Assembly: GCA_949361645.1 (NCBI GenBank)
Contig: OX442416.1
Coordinates: 19,975,530-20,039,529, forward strand
Source: Spongilla lacustris
Taxonomy: Eukaryota; Porifera; Demospongiae; Spongillida; Spongillidae
Length of the DNA stretch: 64,000 bases
Reading direction: 5' to 3'
The notes below the pieces were generated by a model. That model did not search any database. It had not been told where the DNA came from and saw only the letters and a program-made list of their open reading frames with translations. Shown here piece by piece: positions 10,564-20,219 of the stretch. The position numbers and the translations under genes are program-made. Every line of letters begins with the position of its first letter. Within the stretch, counting starts at the first letter, position 1.

Positions 10564-10828
10564 TACAGAAACTGAGTCTGAGATACATAACATGCAGTGT
10601 TGCAAACAGTGCGCTTGCTATCTAAATACTTGTAATTAACCATGCATTGTGCTTCAGCATGACACACGCCTCCAAACGTTGAGGGAGAAGGTTCCATCTC
10701 TGGCGCTGTTGAATCAGCTTCGGACGGAGTTGAAGAAATATGAATCTTTAATAAATAGTTTAATAATATCATAATGTTTTGTGGTTAGCCGTGAATTATT
10801 AATAAATTGTTTAATAACATCAATTTAT

Positions 10829-10905
10829 CCGACCTGGCAGGCCGGCCTGGCAGGCCGGGGCTGTCAGGCCGGCCGGTCACAGGCCGGACCCCGGCCTGAC
10901 TTTCG
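10829..10905. repeat. GC-rich palindromic array, right partner
   Basis: Repeats of GGCAGGCCGG and GGCCGGCC. It pairs in inverted orientation with 9829-9930 and lies inside the 9744-11112 composite. Confidence 0.65.
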
Positions 10906-10915
10906 GCAACCCTGA

Positions 10916-11041
10916 GTGTGTTAAAGTGAGGTTTGGTAGGATCCTACAACTTACAGTCCTGAATTTGCAAATGAAGAAGCCTATTTGCAAATGTAGGACT
11001 GTTATAGTTGTAGGATCCTACCAAACCTCACTTTAACACAC
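10916..11041. mobile_element. 126-bp foldback nested at inner edge
   Basis: GTGTGTTAAAGTGAGGTTTG at 10916 is the reverse complement of 11022-11041, and pairing continues through GGTAGGATCCTAC to ATTTGCAAAT on each side of a ~10-base loop. It abuts the right 78-bp arm of the composite element. Confidence 0.8.
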
Positions 11042-11253
11042 TGTGCCTTGTTTCCTTGCTTTTTGCACCACCAATCCTACATCCCACCAATCACTTTCTC
11101 GATAGAGAAGTTTTTGATTTACTTGTTCCCCTAATTTTTTTTTTCTCTGCCAGGTGTGATCATAGCTTAGTGTATTCGTTGCAATGTATAGGACGCTTAA
11201 ATTCCTCTTATGTGTAATCTGGGTATATAAAAGGCTTTTTTTATTTTATGCAA

Positions 11254-11345
11254 TTAACGGGGCACGCGCGTATACGTTGCTTGGTTTCAAATTACTAATG
11301 GCAGCTGCTGCGTATCAGTGAACAAATACATGCACACGTAGCTAC
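11254..11345 (+). repeat. Fragment related to 19340-19440
   Basis: AATTAACGGGG-CGCGCGTAT, CGTTGCT-GGTTTCAAA and GGCAGCTGCT occur in the same order here and at 19340-19440, where an extra ~27 bases separate the first two blocks. Both are fragments of an otherwise unidentified repeat. Confidence 0.6.
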
Positions 11346-11428
11346 AGGGGCGGCGGGAAGGTATTTTATAGTGGGGGTTAAAACTATAAATACAGGGGTA
11401 CTATCCGCGTTCGACCGATTCAACGAGC

Positions 11429-11656
11429 GGGGGGGGGGGGGGGGGGGGGGGGGGTGNNNNNNNNNNNNNNNNNNNNNNNNNNNNNNNNNNNNNNNNNNNN
11501 NNNNNNNNNNNNNNNNNNNNNNNNNNNNNNNNNNNNNNNNNNNNNNNNNNNNNNNNNNNNNNNNNNNNNNNNNNNNNNNNNNNNNNNNNNNNNNNNNNNN
11601 NNNNNNNNNNNNNNNNNNNNNNNNNNNNNNNNNNNNNNNNNNNNNNNNNNNNNNNN
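11429..11656. other. Poly-G run abutting a 200-N assembly gap
   Basis: About 26 guanines (11429-11454) followed by TG and exactly 200 N (11457-11656). The round gap length suggests a scaffolding placeholder, so the true distance is unknown. The apparent reading frames through the Ns are meaningless. Confidence 0.95.
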
Positions 11657-12820
11657 CCGTTTACGTAATTATTTATTGCTTGTGGACTTAATTTGACTCT
11701 TTATGTAAGAGGGAAGGGTCCCTCACCCTCCTCACTTTCTTTTTTACTAAATAACGGATGTACCCAACACTCCATGAAAATGGGGGGTAAGGGAGGGGGA
11801 ACCCCTCCCTCCTTAAAGAACACTGTTACATGGTGGTAGAGTTGCATTTATATTGTATGTATGGTTAACTGTAAGATGCTCATTGATAGGCCTACCTATA
11901 TTGTTCTCCTTGCTAACGAGCCGTTTTGGTCCTTTGCTGAATTATTAGAAGTGCCTGTGTACGTTAATTGTGGTAGCCTGGCAACAGTAAATTAAGACGC
12001 TTATGTCATATTGCATACTGCTAGGCAACCGAGAATTTTCACCGATAATGAATTGCACCTGCTCGCGTCATTTCACGGCATTTCATCACCAGCTTACAAC
12101 TGTAGGTCTTATTAGTATAAAAGGGCACGTTTGGAAATCAAATGCAAATTTTTGAAGCTAATATCGTCTTCTTACGACGTTTCTGTCGCGAGTTATACAT
12201 GACGGACGGGAGGAGGAGGAGGAGAGCAAAATAAAATGGCGGAATTTTAGTACTGACTTGTCACTCCACGTAAACGGCACTGTTTAGCGAAGCTCACGTT
12301 ATATGTGCATATTTATCATGTTTTTTAGGGATTATATGCGAGCTGGCGAGTAAAGGCAACACTTTGTTATCGTTTTAAAATGCTCGAGCGAAAACCACGC
12401 CCATCAAGCCAATCCTACATAGGACCCACTACCGTGGGTCCTGATGCATGAACAATAAGATTATAAAAATGTGTTTATGGTTAGCCTCGTCCCCAGGCCC
12501 TATTTTTATATTAATTTTAGACTTCCTGCCAGTCAAAAAAGGGTGATAAAAATATATAATATGTACATGAAATGTAGGTACTAATATACTGTGCTTAAAT
12601 ACAAAAATCCAAAGCAATCCCATATGCAACTGAGTATATTTGATAGATTTTGTGTTTTTTTTTTACCTTACCGCGCGCAATGATGTGTTATATTGCAATC
12701 AATGAATGGCAAAACGTAGTTTTAATAATCTGTAAAACGAGCATAATATAGACTTGGTTGTACATGCATTAAAAACCCAAATGCCTATTCCATTCGAGCA
12801 AAAAATATTATTTTATGTAC
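11657..12820. other. No gene recognised
   Basis: AT-rich spacer. CCGTTTACGTAA at 11657 and CCACGTAAACGG near 12276-12287 are inverted, hinting at a ~630-bp element whose left part is lost in the gap. No domain is found on either strand. Confidence 0.35.
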
Positions 12821-12831
12821 CGTGTCATGAC

Positions 12832-14353
12832 GGGAACTGGTTGTCACAACAGGGCATGGGGCTAGTTGTCACAATCCACCAAGTGCAGGATGTCTTTTAA
12901 TAATAATTTCACTTCTCTAAATTCCGCGAAACTTCCTGAGAAAGACACAAAGAAGCTCAGTAAAGTCAGATGTGATGCTGCGTGCATGCTGTTCGCCAGG
13001 TGAGATTTGACAACAAATCTGTCCGAGGTACAGCTAGAGACTTCGAAATTAACTATCAAACTTTGCTTCCATACTGCAGTAAATTAACTGATATACAACA
13101 ACAGGGCATCATGGTGAGCCTTCAATAGAAATTGGGTATCGAAAAAATCGGCAGATTTTTACGCCTTTACTGGAAGAAGAGCTTGTCCGGTACATTTTGT
13201 GTACTTCTGAAATATATCAAGGCCTTTCACCGAAAGAAGTACGGAAGCTTGCTTACCAGCTAGCATTAGCTAATAACTTGCCAATGCACAAGACATGGTT
13301 AGAGAGAAAATTAGCTGGTGCTGAGTGGTTCACTGCATTTCTGAAACGTCAATACGCAAACCACAAGCAATTTATGACATTCCAGGAATTTTTTCACTTG
13401 CGTTTCCTCGTGCAGCAAGCAACAGTATAGCTGGATTCAAAGTGGCTGGAATATCCCCTTTTGATAGAGACATATTCCAGGAAGCTGACTTTGCTGCAGC
13501 TTTCACCACAGACTATCCAATGCCACTTTCTGTCTCTCCAACAAATCAATCTGATACTAATCCAGAAGTGTCCATTGGCTTAAGCAGTGGGTCTAATAAT
13601 TGTGTACCTACACCACAAATGATAATTTCAGAAAGACCTGACCTAGTTAATGAACTTCCATGCATTGTTGCTCCTCCTGGCTTACCTGTGCCTCTTGGTC
13701 TCTGCTCTACCAGCTATGCTTCCTGGCACATATCCCCTGAAAATGTGCTGCCTTTTTCAAAAGCAGCACCATGCAAAAATGCTGCAAGCAACAGAACAAG
13801 GAGATCATCGATTTTAACAGATTCTCCTGTAATGGCAGCTTTAGCAAACAAAAAAGGGAAGGGCTCTATAGATACAAGAGGAAGAGGAAAGGTTAGGGCT
13901 ATCAAGCAAGCAGCCACCCAGACAAGAGGAAGAGGAAAGAGAACTCAGGACACCACCACACAGACAAGAGGAAGAGGAAAGGGATCTGAGAATACCACAG
14001 GAACTTTTCACTTAGAAGTATAACATGTAATTTACTGTATCATGATGTTTTGGAACTGATATGTTAACGGTAAGAGAAAAAAAATGATAGTAGGCCTACA
14101 GAGCTTTCTGCTTAGCTCGATAATAAATAAAATTCAATATTGCGACAACCAACCCGGGCAAGGGGAAGGTTGTCACAACGGTACCCAATATTTGTAATTC
14201 GGAATTTTATAAATGTGATTGCTTTTAAAAATAAACTGAAATAGCCAAAGTGTGCGTAGATGATGTCCATTTATTATGTAATGACGGTTAATTTAATTGG
14301 CACTTTCAATATCGTGGGGTAATATGAGGTACAAAAATTGTGACAACCGGCCC
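12832..14353 (+). mobile_element. Internally deleted pogo/Tigger-like element
   Basis: The ends carry inverted copies of GGTTGTCACAA. On the left it occurs at about 12839-12850 and again at 12864-12874. On the right it occurs as GGTTGTCACAAC at 14169-14179 and as ATTGTGACAACC at 14337-14348. Two copies per end is typical of subterminal transposase sites. The transposase remnant inside has lost its catalytic core (see 12985-14023), so the element is non-autonomous. The outermost base is approximate, and I could not fix a target duplication. Confidence 0.7.
12985..14023 (+). pseudogene. pogo/Tigger transposase lacking the DDE core
   Basis: Three pieces in different frames. The first (about 12990-13130; SVRGTARDFEINYQTLLPYC) resembles the psq/HTH start of pogo transposases. 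The second (about 13160-13427; LEEELVRYILCTSEIYQGLS, then EVRKLAYQLALANN and AGAEWFTAFLKRQ) is the CENP-B-type second HTH. The third (13402-14023; SNSIAGFKVAGISPFDRDIF) is the region that normally follows the DDE domain, ending in three RGRGK blocks. The DDE catalytic domain of about 200 residues is simply absent between pieces two and three. It still encodes DNA-binding motifs, so an expressed form could act as a repressor, but frameshifts argue for a pseudogene. Confidence 0.8.
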
Positions 14354-14379
14354 CGGTCTCCCTTACATTGGCGTAGTCA

Positions 14380-15000
14380 GCACTCTCTGGACCAATGTCA
14401 GTAAAGTGTCCCCTTATTTAACTGGATGCGTATACTCTGGCGACACCAGTTGGATAGTCTGCTTTGACCATTTTGAGGTGGCTGCCCAGGTAAATGCCTG
14501 GGATAATGCTGCGAAGCTATAGTCTGGTTACCAGTCCGGCATACAGGAAGTGCTCAGATAGCTTGGAAACGGTTTACTATAGACACCAGCCCTGGAAAAA
14601 CAAGTTGCAAAATTGTGACCATGTGGTACTTGCATAAATTCAGGAGACGCTGTCACGTTGACCTGTTCCAAAAGTAGGGCAAACTAGTCACCCGTGACTA
14701 CTGCATGCTGATCCTTCTCTGGCTGTGACATCTCTGATGCACTGGCAACATAGAATGACTTCCTTCCCGCTCATATATCCTTATATACTTTCACTGTTAC
14801 GTGGTCACAACATGTGCTGTACAACCTATCACATTCGAGGGAGCATATAGTTTCTGTCTAATTCAATACGTTCAACTGACAGAAACAGGTATGTCCAATT
14901 TGAGGCGGTGGCCCAGGCGAATGGTTGGGTCTGGCTACCAGTCCAGCTCACAGGAAGAGCTTAGCTTGCTTGGAAATGGTTGACATCCAGTCTCACAGTG
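14380..15000 (+). pseudogene. Two tandem gag fragments of an LTR retrotransposon
   Basis: Both 14460-14580 and 14895-14990 encode, with a frameshift, a segment like FEVAAQVNAWDNAAKL followed by WLPVRHTGSAQIAWKRF. This is the conserved retrotransposon gag motif (NGW...KL..L...L.G.A). The second copy reads VWLPVQLTGRA before a stop. They are in direct orientation about 430 bases apart and are both too short and too broken to function. No capsid C-terminus or zinc knuckle is seen. Confidence 0.6.
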
Positions 15001-15342
15001 CAAGTGAAGTGGACCTATACTAAACATGCGAAGCAAGTGGATGTTAGGAGAGAGAGAAAATAGGTAAGGCTCGAAGGGCCCCTTAGGGCTTAGGGTTAGA
15101 GCGAAGTGTGCGGTTGGACCCACCTTTCCACCTGGAGCACGAATCCAGTGTCAAATTACACCCCGGGTGCCATCCAGACACTCTCCAATCAAGCTGCGTG
15201 TCGAAATCGAAAAAATTGAACCAGTCCCCTTCGGCGCCGTATTTCGCACTTTGCACGCAATAATAACAGTCCTGAAGGTCGCGCCCCGTGCATGCATTAA
15301 GACAAATTGACGGTGCGGTCAAGTGGATGCACAAATATTAAC

Positions 15343-15600
15343 GATGCAATGACGCAATGTGCACAGACACGACGAGCGTAGTGCTGTGACGCAATGTGCA
15401 CAGGTAGAACAAGTAAAACAGCGTAGTGGAGTGACACAATGTGCACAGGTACAAAGAGCGAGGGATACTAAACAAATAGTATTGCGCAAGCGGTTCGAAC
15501 AGGGTCAGCAAACGGCAGATGTACATGTTGCAATTCACTCTAAGTGCAGGCGACGCGGTGCAGTGCGTCTGGCAGAAAAAGCTTGGAGTGGAAGGTAAGG
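15343..15600 (+). repeat. Three ~37-bp repeats in an open frame
   Basis: GACGCAATGTGCACAG-type units occur three times at 15351-15450, each followed by ARRAGCG. A plus-strand frame stays open to 15598 and would encode TQCAQV-type repeats followed by a basic segment (SKCRRRGAVRLAEKAW). I recognise no family. It may be part of the neighbouring retrotransposon relics. Confidence 0.3.
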
Positions 15601-16560
15601 CGCTGTTGATGTCGGACAGGTATGTTGGTTCATCACGGAAGACCGAAAATGCTGCAAAAGGCCTGTCATACAAATTTTCGTCCTACATAATTTTTATCCG
15701 TGGAACTAAATGGTTTTATCCTAGGACAAAAAGTTCTCAGAGGCTTTTTATCCTATAGGACAAAAAGTTTCTGAAACTTTATGCCTCACTCTAAACCTGT
15801 CACCACTGTTACCACTAAACCTCTGTCACCACTGTCACACAAAAACAGATGATTACACCGAACACATGAGATATGGATGTACTGTTATAGCTTGTAATCA
15901 AGGCATTCCATGCTTTTACAATTAAAAACAATGGTCCAAACAATTTACTTATGGGATATTGGCTCAGTATTGAAACTAGTCATTCAAAAGACATCAGCAC
16001 ATTTTATCATCATCAAAACTGATTCACATCCTTTCAACTGTATCAAAGTGGGGATGCAGCTCAGATAGAAGGAAAGTAGCTTCTTACTTGATGTTTGACA
16101 GACATCACTAGCAGTAATCTATATAGTGTATTAATAATTATATTCCATCTACATGTATACGCGCTGCCCGCGTCAATGAGCAAAACAGTTTCATGTTGTT
16201 CAGATGCCCTTCCACTTTAATTCTGGACACAGTTTTAGTGACCCCAAAAAGGCCTGAATGAAGTAACATCCACGTGAAAAGCCTGTAGCACCCGCATCTG
16301 TTCAGTTCAGCTCTGTATATTCCTCACAGTACAAACAGTACAATCTAAGAAAGCTTTGTACCTGTTTTCCTCCTTTCTTAAAGCGGTGGTATACGTTGCC
16401 TTCCTTCACTGAGAACCTTTAAGTCCTTTTCCAGATTTGTCTTTTTGTCATGCAAAAACATCCCTTTGGTTAACTTTTCTGAACTAGGTATAAGCCACTA
16501 AGGCATCATCATTAGAATCACTGACAGGCATAGCTCTATCCCCACCTCCCACAGTAATTT
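15600..16560. other. No gene recognised
   Basis: TATCCTAGGACAAAAAGTT and CCTATAGGACAAAAAGTT form a short direct repeat near 15717-15770. The rest is AT-rich spacer. Short minus-strand open segments at 16300-16560 show no domain. Confidence 0.3.
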
Positions 16561-16564
16561 GAAT

Positions 16565-17201
16565 TTAACCGATTATACGCGGAAGACTCAAATTTGCGTC
16601 CGTTTAATTAAGTTACGTCAACGCAAATTTGCGTCCAGCTGTGTGTCATACTCACTATAAACGAATGGCTATGTATTCTGTGCTTCAAATGCCTGTTTTG
16701 TAATCAGCGGGGACCCTTCTTTCACGTAGAAAGAATGATAGGTAAGGCTAGCTAGACTAAGTTGAATGTAAACACGGCACGGTACGACGATATAAATAAG
16801 ATTGACTTTGTACGACCAAGCCCAGGCTAAATGAGTACTTAGAATGTTATAGTACCGACAAATGCCGACTAACATGAGTGGGCATAAGCTTAACAACAAA
16901 GAGGAAATTAAAAGCCCCAACTGGGAAAGCAGTCTGCAGCACGAGCGGCTATCTAATCAACGGTGTCTTTTGATGAAATATACTGCCACTTGCAAACGTG
17001 CTGGAAACAAAATAATTCGGCCAAGGGTTAGCCCTTGGACTCTCGAGTTGTTTGAACGCAACTTGTACATTCAAATGTCCCACCATTCTGTAGTTGTGTC
17101 AGTACACACGCGGGATAGCTAATTAGCTTTAAAACTTTAATTGAAATTCCGCTACACGAAAGTCAATTAGTTAATTAAAAACTCAGCATATAATCGGTTA
17201 A
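16565..17201. mobile_element. Possible ~640-bp TIR element
   Basis: TTAACCGATTATACGC at the left and GCATATAATCGGTTAA at the right are inverted. CGCAAATTTGCGT-type words near 16590-16640 add internal symmetry. One 86-codon plus-strand frame at 16862-17122 has no recognisable domain. Termini and target duplication are uncertain. Confidence 0.45.
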
Positions 17202-17379
17202 AATAGCCTGGGGACAAAGTTAGCGACAAGATGGGATAAATATCTCAAGAAGATGTACATGGCTCATAGCTTATAATACATACATGTATGTTCACCCCTC
17301 AACATGCAGATATTACCCTGTATTCCTGGTGTGATCGGGCAATAAGCCAAGCTTTCATGCAACTGAACCCCAACCAGTC

Positions 17380-17900
17380 CATGAGTACCAGAGAATCTGA
17401 AAAGGAGTTTGAAAGATGCCTATTCTAGAATCAGAGAGCACCTTGACACTACTGTTGTGAGGCCAAAGGAGGTATACGATTTGAAAGTACACGGGAATGC
17501 GTTCGAGATTGGTGAGACTTAAACTTGGTGTGGCTGCACAACCCGGTTGTGGATAGAGGAATGGCCGCAAAGAAATTGCACTGTCCGTGGAGTGGATCAT
17601 TTAAAATTACTAAGAAATTATTATTGCGATGGACAATAAGGGCTGGAAAGAATCGGACAGTTGTACAATTTGAGCCGTGCTCAGAGAATACTTCGCTGAG
17701 TGATTCTAACCGGGACCAGACAGGACATTGAGTTTCCAACATTCCCCCAAAGAACAGGTTTCCTGGTACACAGTTGCAGTTTATCAATGATGACTATGGC
17801 ACAGAGGGTGAACCAGAAAATGCTGAACCTGCTGCTCAGAAGAAGATGCTGAAAAAACAACAGATTGAAAACGGCAATTAACCCTTAAACACCAAGGTAA
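17380..17900 (+). pseudogene. Ty3/gypsy integrase C-terminus
   Basis: Frames in series give LKDAYSRIREHLDTTVVRPK, then VWLHNPVVDRG-like and KLHCPWSGSFKITKKL, then IRAGKNRTVVQFEPCSENTS. This is the segment after the integrase core and the chromodomain-like C-terminal region of gypsy pol (WLHNP...PWSGPF...). Frameshifts and a stop before the WLHNP motif show it is dead. An acidic tail and the LTR at 17987 follow, so this is the 3' end of one truncated element whose 5' part is missing. Confidence 0.75.
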
Positions 17901-17986
17901 CTAACGAGAGATTTAAGACCTATATGCTACATTGGAAGATCCCTCTATTCCTAATTCAGGGCAAGTTATTACAAGGAGGGGAATGA

Positions 17987-18125
17987 TGTAAAGAGAGTCT
18001 ATTACATGTATACTTATACGCATGCGCAATATAAATATATAAATGCTTGCACCCTGTATGCTGATTCTATAGTACACTTTCTCTTGCTGCTAGTCAAGCT
18101 ATCATTTAATACAGTGGTATTAACA
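17987..18125 (+). mobile_element. Probable 3' LTR of truncated gypsy element
   Basis: A purine-rich stretch (AAGGAGGGGAATGA) precedes TGTAAAG..., and the segment closes with TATTAACA, giving TG...CA ends and about 139 bp. An LTR of 135 bp with TG...CA ends on the minus strand at 49707-49841 shares CGCATGCGCA-like and CTTGCTGCT words. No matching 5' LTR is seen, so the boundary at the right is an inference. Confidence 0.5.
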
Positions 18126-18198
18126 TATGTAAGAACCCTGAATAGTTGGTTAACTACATGTAACTGTAAATGCTATAGATCCACTCAATCGCACTCAC

Positions 18199-18297
18199 CT
18201 TAGCCTGCAGGTTGACCTGGGCACCTTTATCCAGCAGTAATTTCACACACTCACTATGGCCAGCCTCTGATGCTATCGTCAGTGAGGTAAATCCACT
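18199..18297 (-). CDS. Ankyrin repeat exon (33 codons)
   Basis: A 99-nt minus-strand exon, phase 0 at both ends, with acceptor TTAATAG and donor GTGAGT. It starts SGFTSLTIASEAGHSECVKL and ends LLDKGAQVNLQAK, a full ankyrin repeat with the GH, CV-x-LL and GA-x-VN positions intact. The exon at 18583-18681 lies 285 bases upstream on the same strand and joins in frame, so the two encode adjacent repeats. The next exon in the direction of transcription could be 3915-4007, 14 kb away, but that linkage is unproven. Confidence 0.88.
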
Positions 18298-18582
18298 CTA
18301 TTAAGAGAAGGTCACATCAGGAATATTAAATACTATAAGGACGCTATGTAATGTGACGGGAAAAGCGAAAGGAGGCAGTGGTATAGGGTGCAGACCATAC
18401 CACATGTTGTCATGGTGATGTTGATGTCTGTTCCTGTGGTCTTTGTGCAGCATGCCAACATTACAAAAAAATACATTTCCCATTTCTACAACATAACTTT
18501 CAATTAATGGCAATAATCACTACAGCAACCTCTCATATCTCAGTGTTGCAAATTCACAAACCATACATTCTGCCCCCCTTAC

Positions 18583-18681
18583 CTTATTCTGGAGGTTAGC
18601 CTGGGCACCATTATCCATCAGTACTTTTACACATTTTACATGACCAACTGCTGATGCATACATCAGGGGGGTCCATCCATA
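18583..18681 (-). CDS. Ankyrin repeat exon (33 codons)
   Basis: A 99-nt minus-strand exon, phase 0/0, with acceptor CTTGTAG and donor GTAAGG. It reads YGWTPLMYASAVGHVKCVKV then LMDNGAQANLQNK, a textbook ankyrin repeat. No stops or frameshifts. It precedes 18199-18297 by a short intron. Because the frame is clean and the splice sites are intact, this is likely part of a working gene. Confidence 0.9.
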
Positions 18682-18904
18682 CTACAAGGAGAAGGCCATT
18701 TCACAACATATCTTTAAATGTGGGTGGTGGTGAAAGGGAAGAGGTGATGGTAGATGGGTAGGAAGGAACAGATGTGTAGGTGTGGAAGGCATTGTGTATG
18801 AAGTGGATGCTATGAGGAGCATGCAGGATGTAGGAGGAACAGATGCGTAGGGAGTGTGCTTGAGGCAATGGTGTACAATGTACAATTCTCTCATGCAAGC
18901 TACA

Positions 18905-19290
18905 GTACGATGCATCTCCAGGTCACAGTTGCACTTCTGTTTATGTGTGGGGCTTCTGCAGAATGGTCTATATTGTCACTCATCAGTGCATAATAGACAA
19001 GACCTTGGAAACCACTGTGATAGTGTCTAGTGACCTCACAGTCAAGGTGATCCTAGGAGTGAATTTCTTGCAGAAATACAGCTGTGTAATTGGCTCGGGT
19101 GTAAAATGTTTTGTATCCCATCCAAGCACATATCTATGCAGTTGCTGTGAAGCACTGCTCCTATTGTTAGAGATGTGGGCCTAATCTCGGTAGAGAAACT
19201 CCTGGTACACCCTAAAGTGAGACTGAAATTGTCACTCAGAGTGCAGAAGGAGGTACATGGATGGTAAAAGGTTGTGGGCGATCTGGGGTG
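18905..19290 (+). pseudogene. Gypsy-type aspartic protease fragment
   Basis: The plus-strand frame from 18945 includes SSDLTVKVILGVNFLQKYSC, corresponding to the ILG-x-DFL motif near the end of retroviral-type aspartic proteases in gypsy elements. A later frame resembles the VEKLLVHPKVRLKL spacer before reverse transcriptase. The catalytic DTGA triad is not visible and the frame is broken, so it is a relic. Confidence 0.5.
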
Positions 19291-19339
19291 ATGGTAGCAC
19301 ACTCAGGTAGATTAAGGCATGGGTCCGAGTTTATTGTAA

Positions 19340-19450
19340 ATTAACGGGGGGCGCGCGTATAGAATGACGTAAACCATTTTTGATGCAATACGTTGCTAGG
19401 TTTCAAACAAATAACGGCAGCTGCTATCTACGAAGCGAAAAGTAAGGCAT
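19340..19450 (+). repeat. Fragment related to 11254-11345
   Basis: AATTAACGGGG, CGCGCGTATA, CGTTGCTAGGTTTCAAA and CGGCAGCTGCT match the 11254 fragment in order. It lies immediately left of the RecQ-bearing TIR element. Confidence 0.6.
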
Positions 19451-19487
19451 TTTAGAATATGTAGGAAACATCGAGCACAGAACATAC

Positions 19488-20218
19488 TAGTCTCTCGTGC
19501 CATGACGTAATGTATGGAATATTACGTCTGGTTCACTAACGCCAACATTCCGTGACATGCAGGAATGTAATTATCGCTGTAGTCACGAGCAAGGAATGCA
19601 ATTATCACCCACCCAAAAATATTCTAGAAGGCGTGTCGCATGGCGACTGCATCTTTACGAACAGCTGCATGTGTACTTTGTACTAATCAAATAGAGACCA
19701 ATAGGCGACCCATCACACAACGGAGCGAATCTTGATGTCTTCTCAACGTTAACTGCTATGGTTATGTTGCGTTCCATCATTGCTCTCACCTGATCTTTCA
19801 TAAGAGAGATCAGAGGGCTCACTACTACAACAGTGCTACTGTGGGTACACGGTTTCAACTTATCAAACACTTCGGGAAGTAAACAGTAACACAGGGACTT
19901 TCCGCTTCCCGTTGGGAGGCAGACAAACACGTCTCTGCCATTCATGAAGCTTCTTAGTACAGCGAGTTGATTTGGTCGTAGCTCAGACTATCTCAGTTCT
20001 TCAGTGGCTTTTGAAATGGCACGATCAATAGCTTCCTTAGAATACAGCGCCATGACGTTCAATGAGGTGTGAATTCCACAGTGGCCTAATTACCTCCTGT
20101 CACATGATATCTCCAATCTGATTGGTAGCGCCAACATTCCGGCGCTAGCACACGGAATGCTGGCGTTAGTGAACAGACGTAATATTCCATACATTACGTC
20201 ATGGCACGAGTGACTAAG
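19488..20218. mobile_element. TIR element carrying a RecQ-like helicase fragment
   Basis: Terminal inverted repeats of about 65-70 bases: left TCTCGTGCCATGACGTAATG running through GAATATTACGTCTG and TTCACTAACGCCA, and right the same sequence inverted (20151-20218) with few mismatches. GGAATG/CATTCC words repeat inside the ends. The interior consists almost entirely of a minus-strand helicase segment. No transposase is present. Confidence 0.75.
19655..20051 (-). pseudogene. RecQ-like helicase N-terminus (truncated)
   Basis: From ATG at about 20051 on the minus strand the frame reads MALYSKEAIDRAISKATEEL, hits an in-frame TAG, then continues SELRPNQLAVLRSFMNGRDV, LPTGSGKSLCYCLLPEVFDK (Walker A, GSGKS) and VVVVSPLISLMKDQ (motif Ia region). 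RecQ helicases unwind DNA 3'-5'. Only the first ~110 residues of the SF2 core are present; the DEAH box and everything beyond are absent. With one internal stop and the truncation it cannot be an active helicase. It fills the 19488-20218 TIR element. Confidence 0.8.
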
Positions 20219-20219
20219 A

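Larger units (their letters stand above)
9744..11112. mobile_element. Composite palindromic element with 78-bp perfect TIRs
   Basis: 9744-9821 and 11035-11112 are reverse complements over 78 bases, beginning AACTTCTCTATCGAGAAAG. Inside are further self-complementary units: GC-rich arrays at 9829-9930 and 10829-10905, a 361-bp foldback at 10203-10563 and a 126-bp foldback at 10916-11041. The last shares its outer edge with the right arm. There is no transposase, so it must have been mobilised in trans or built by successive insertion. No clear target duplication was found. Confidence 0.75.

Noticed and set aside
11371..11696. Frames spanning the N gap
   Set aside because: Mostly unknown residues; the gap length is a placeholder.
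1434..13100. CRISPR-like arrays in the minisatellites
   Set aside because: Units are contiguous or nearly so, without unique spacers of constant length, and there are no cas genes; the sequence is plainly eukaryotic.
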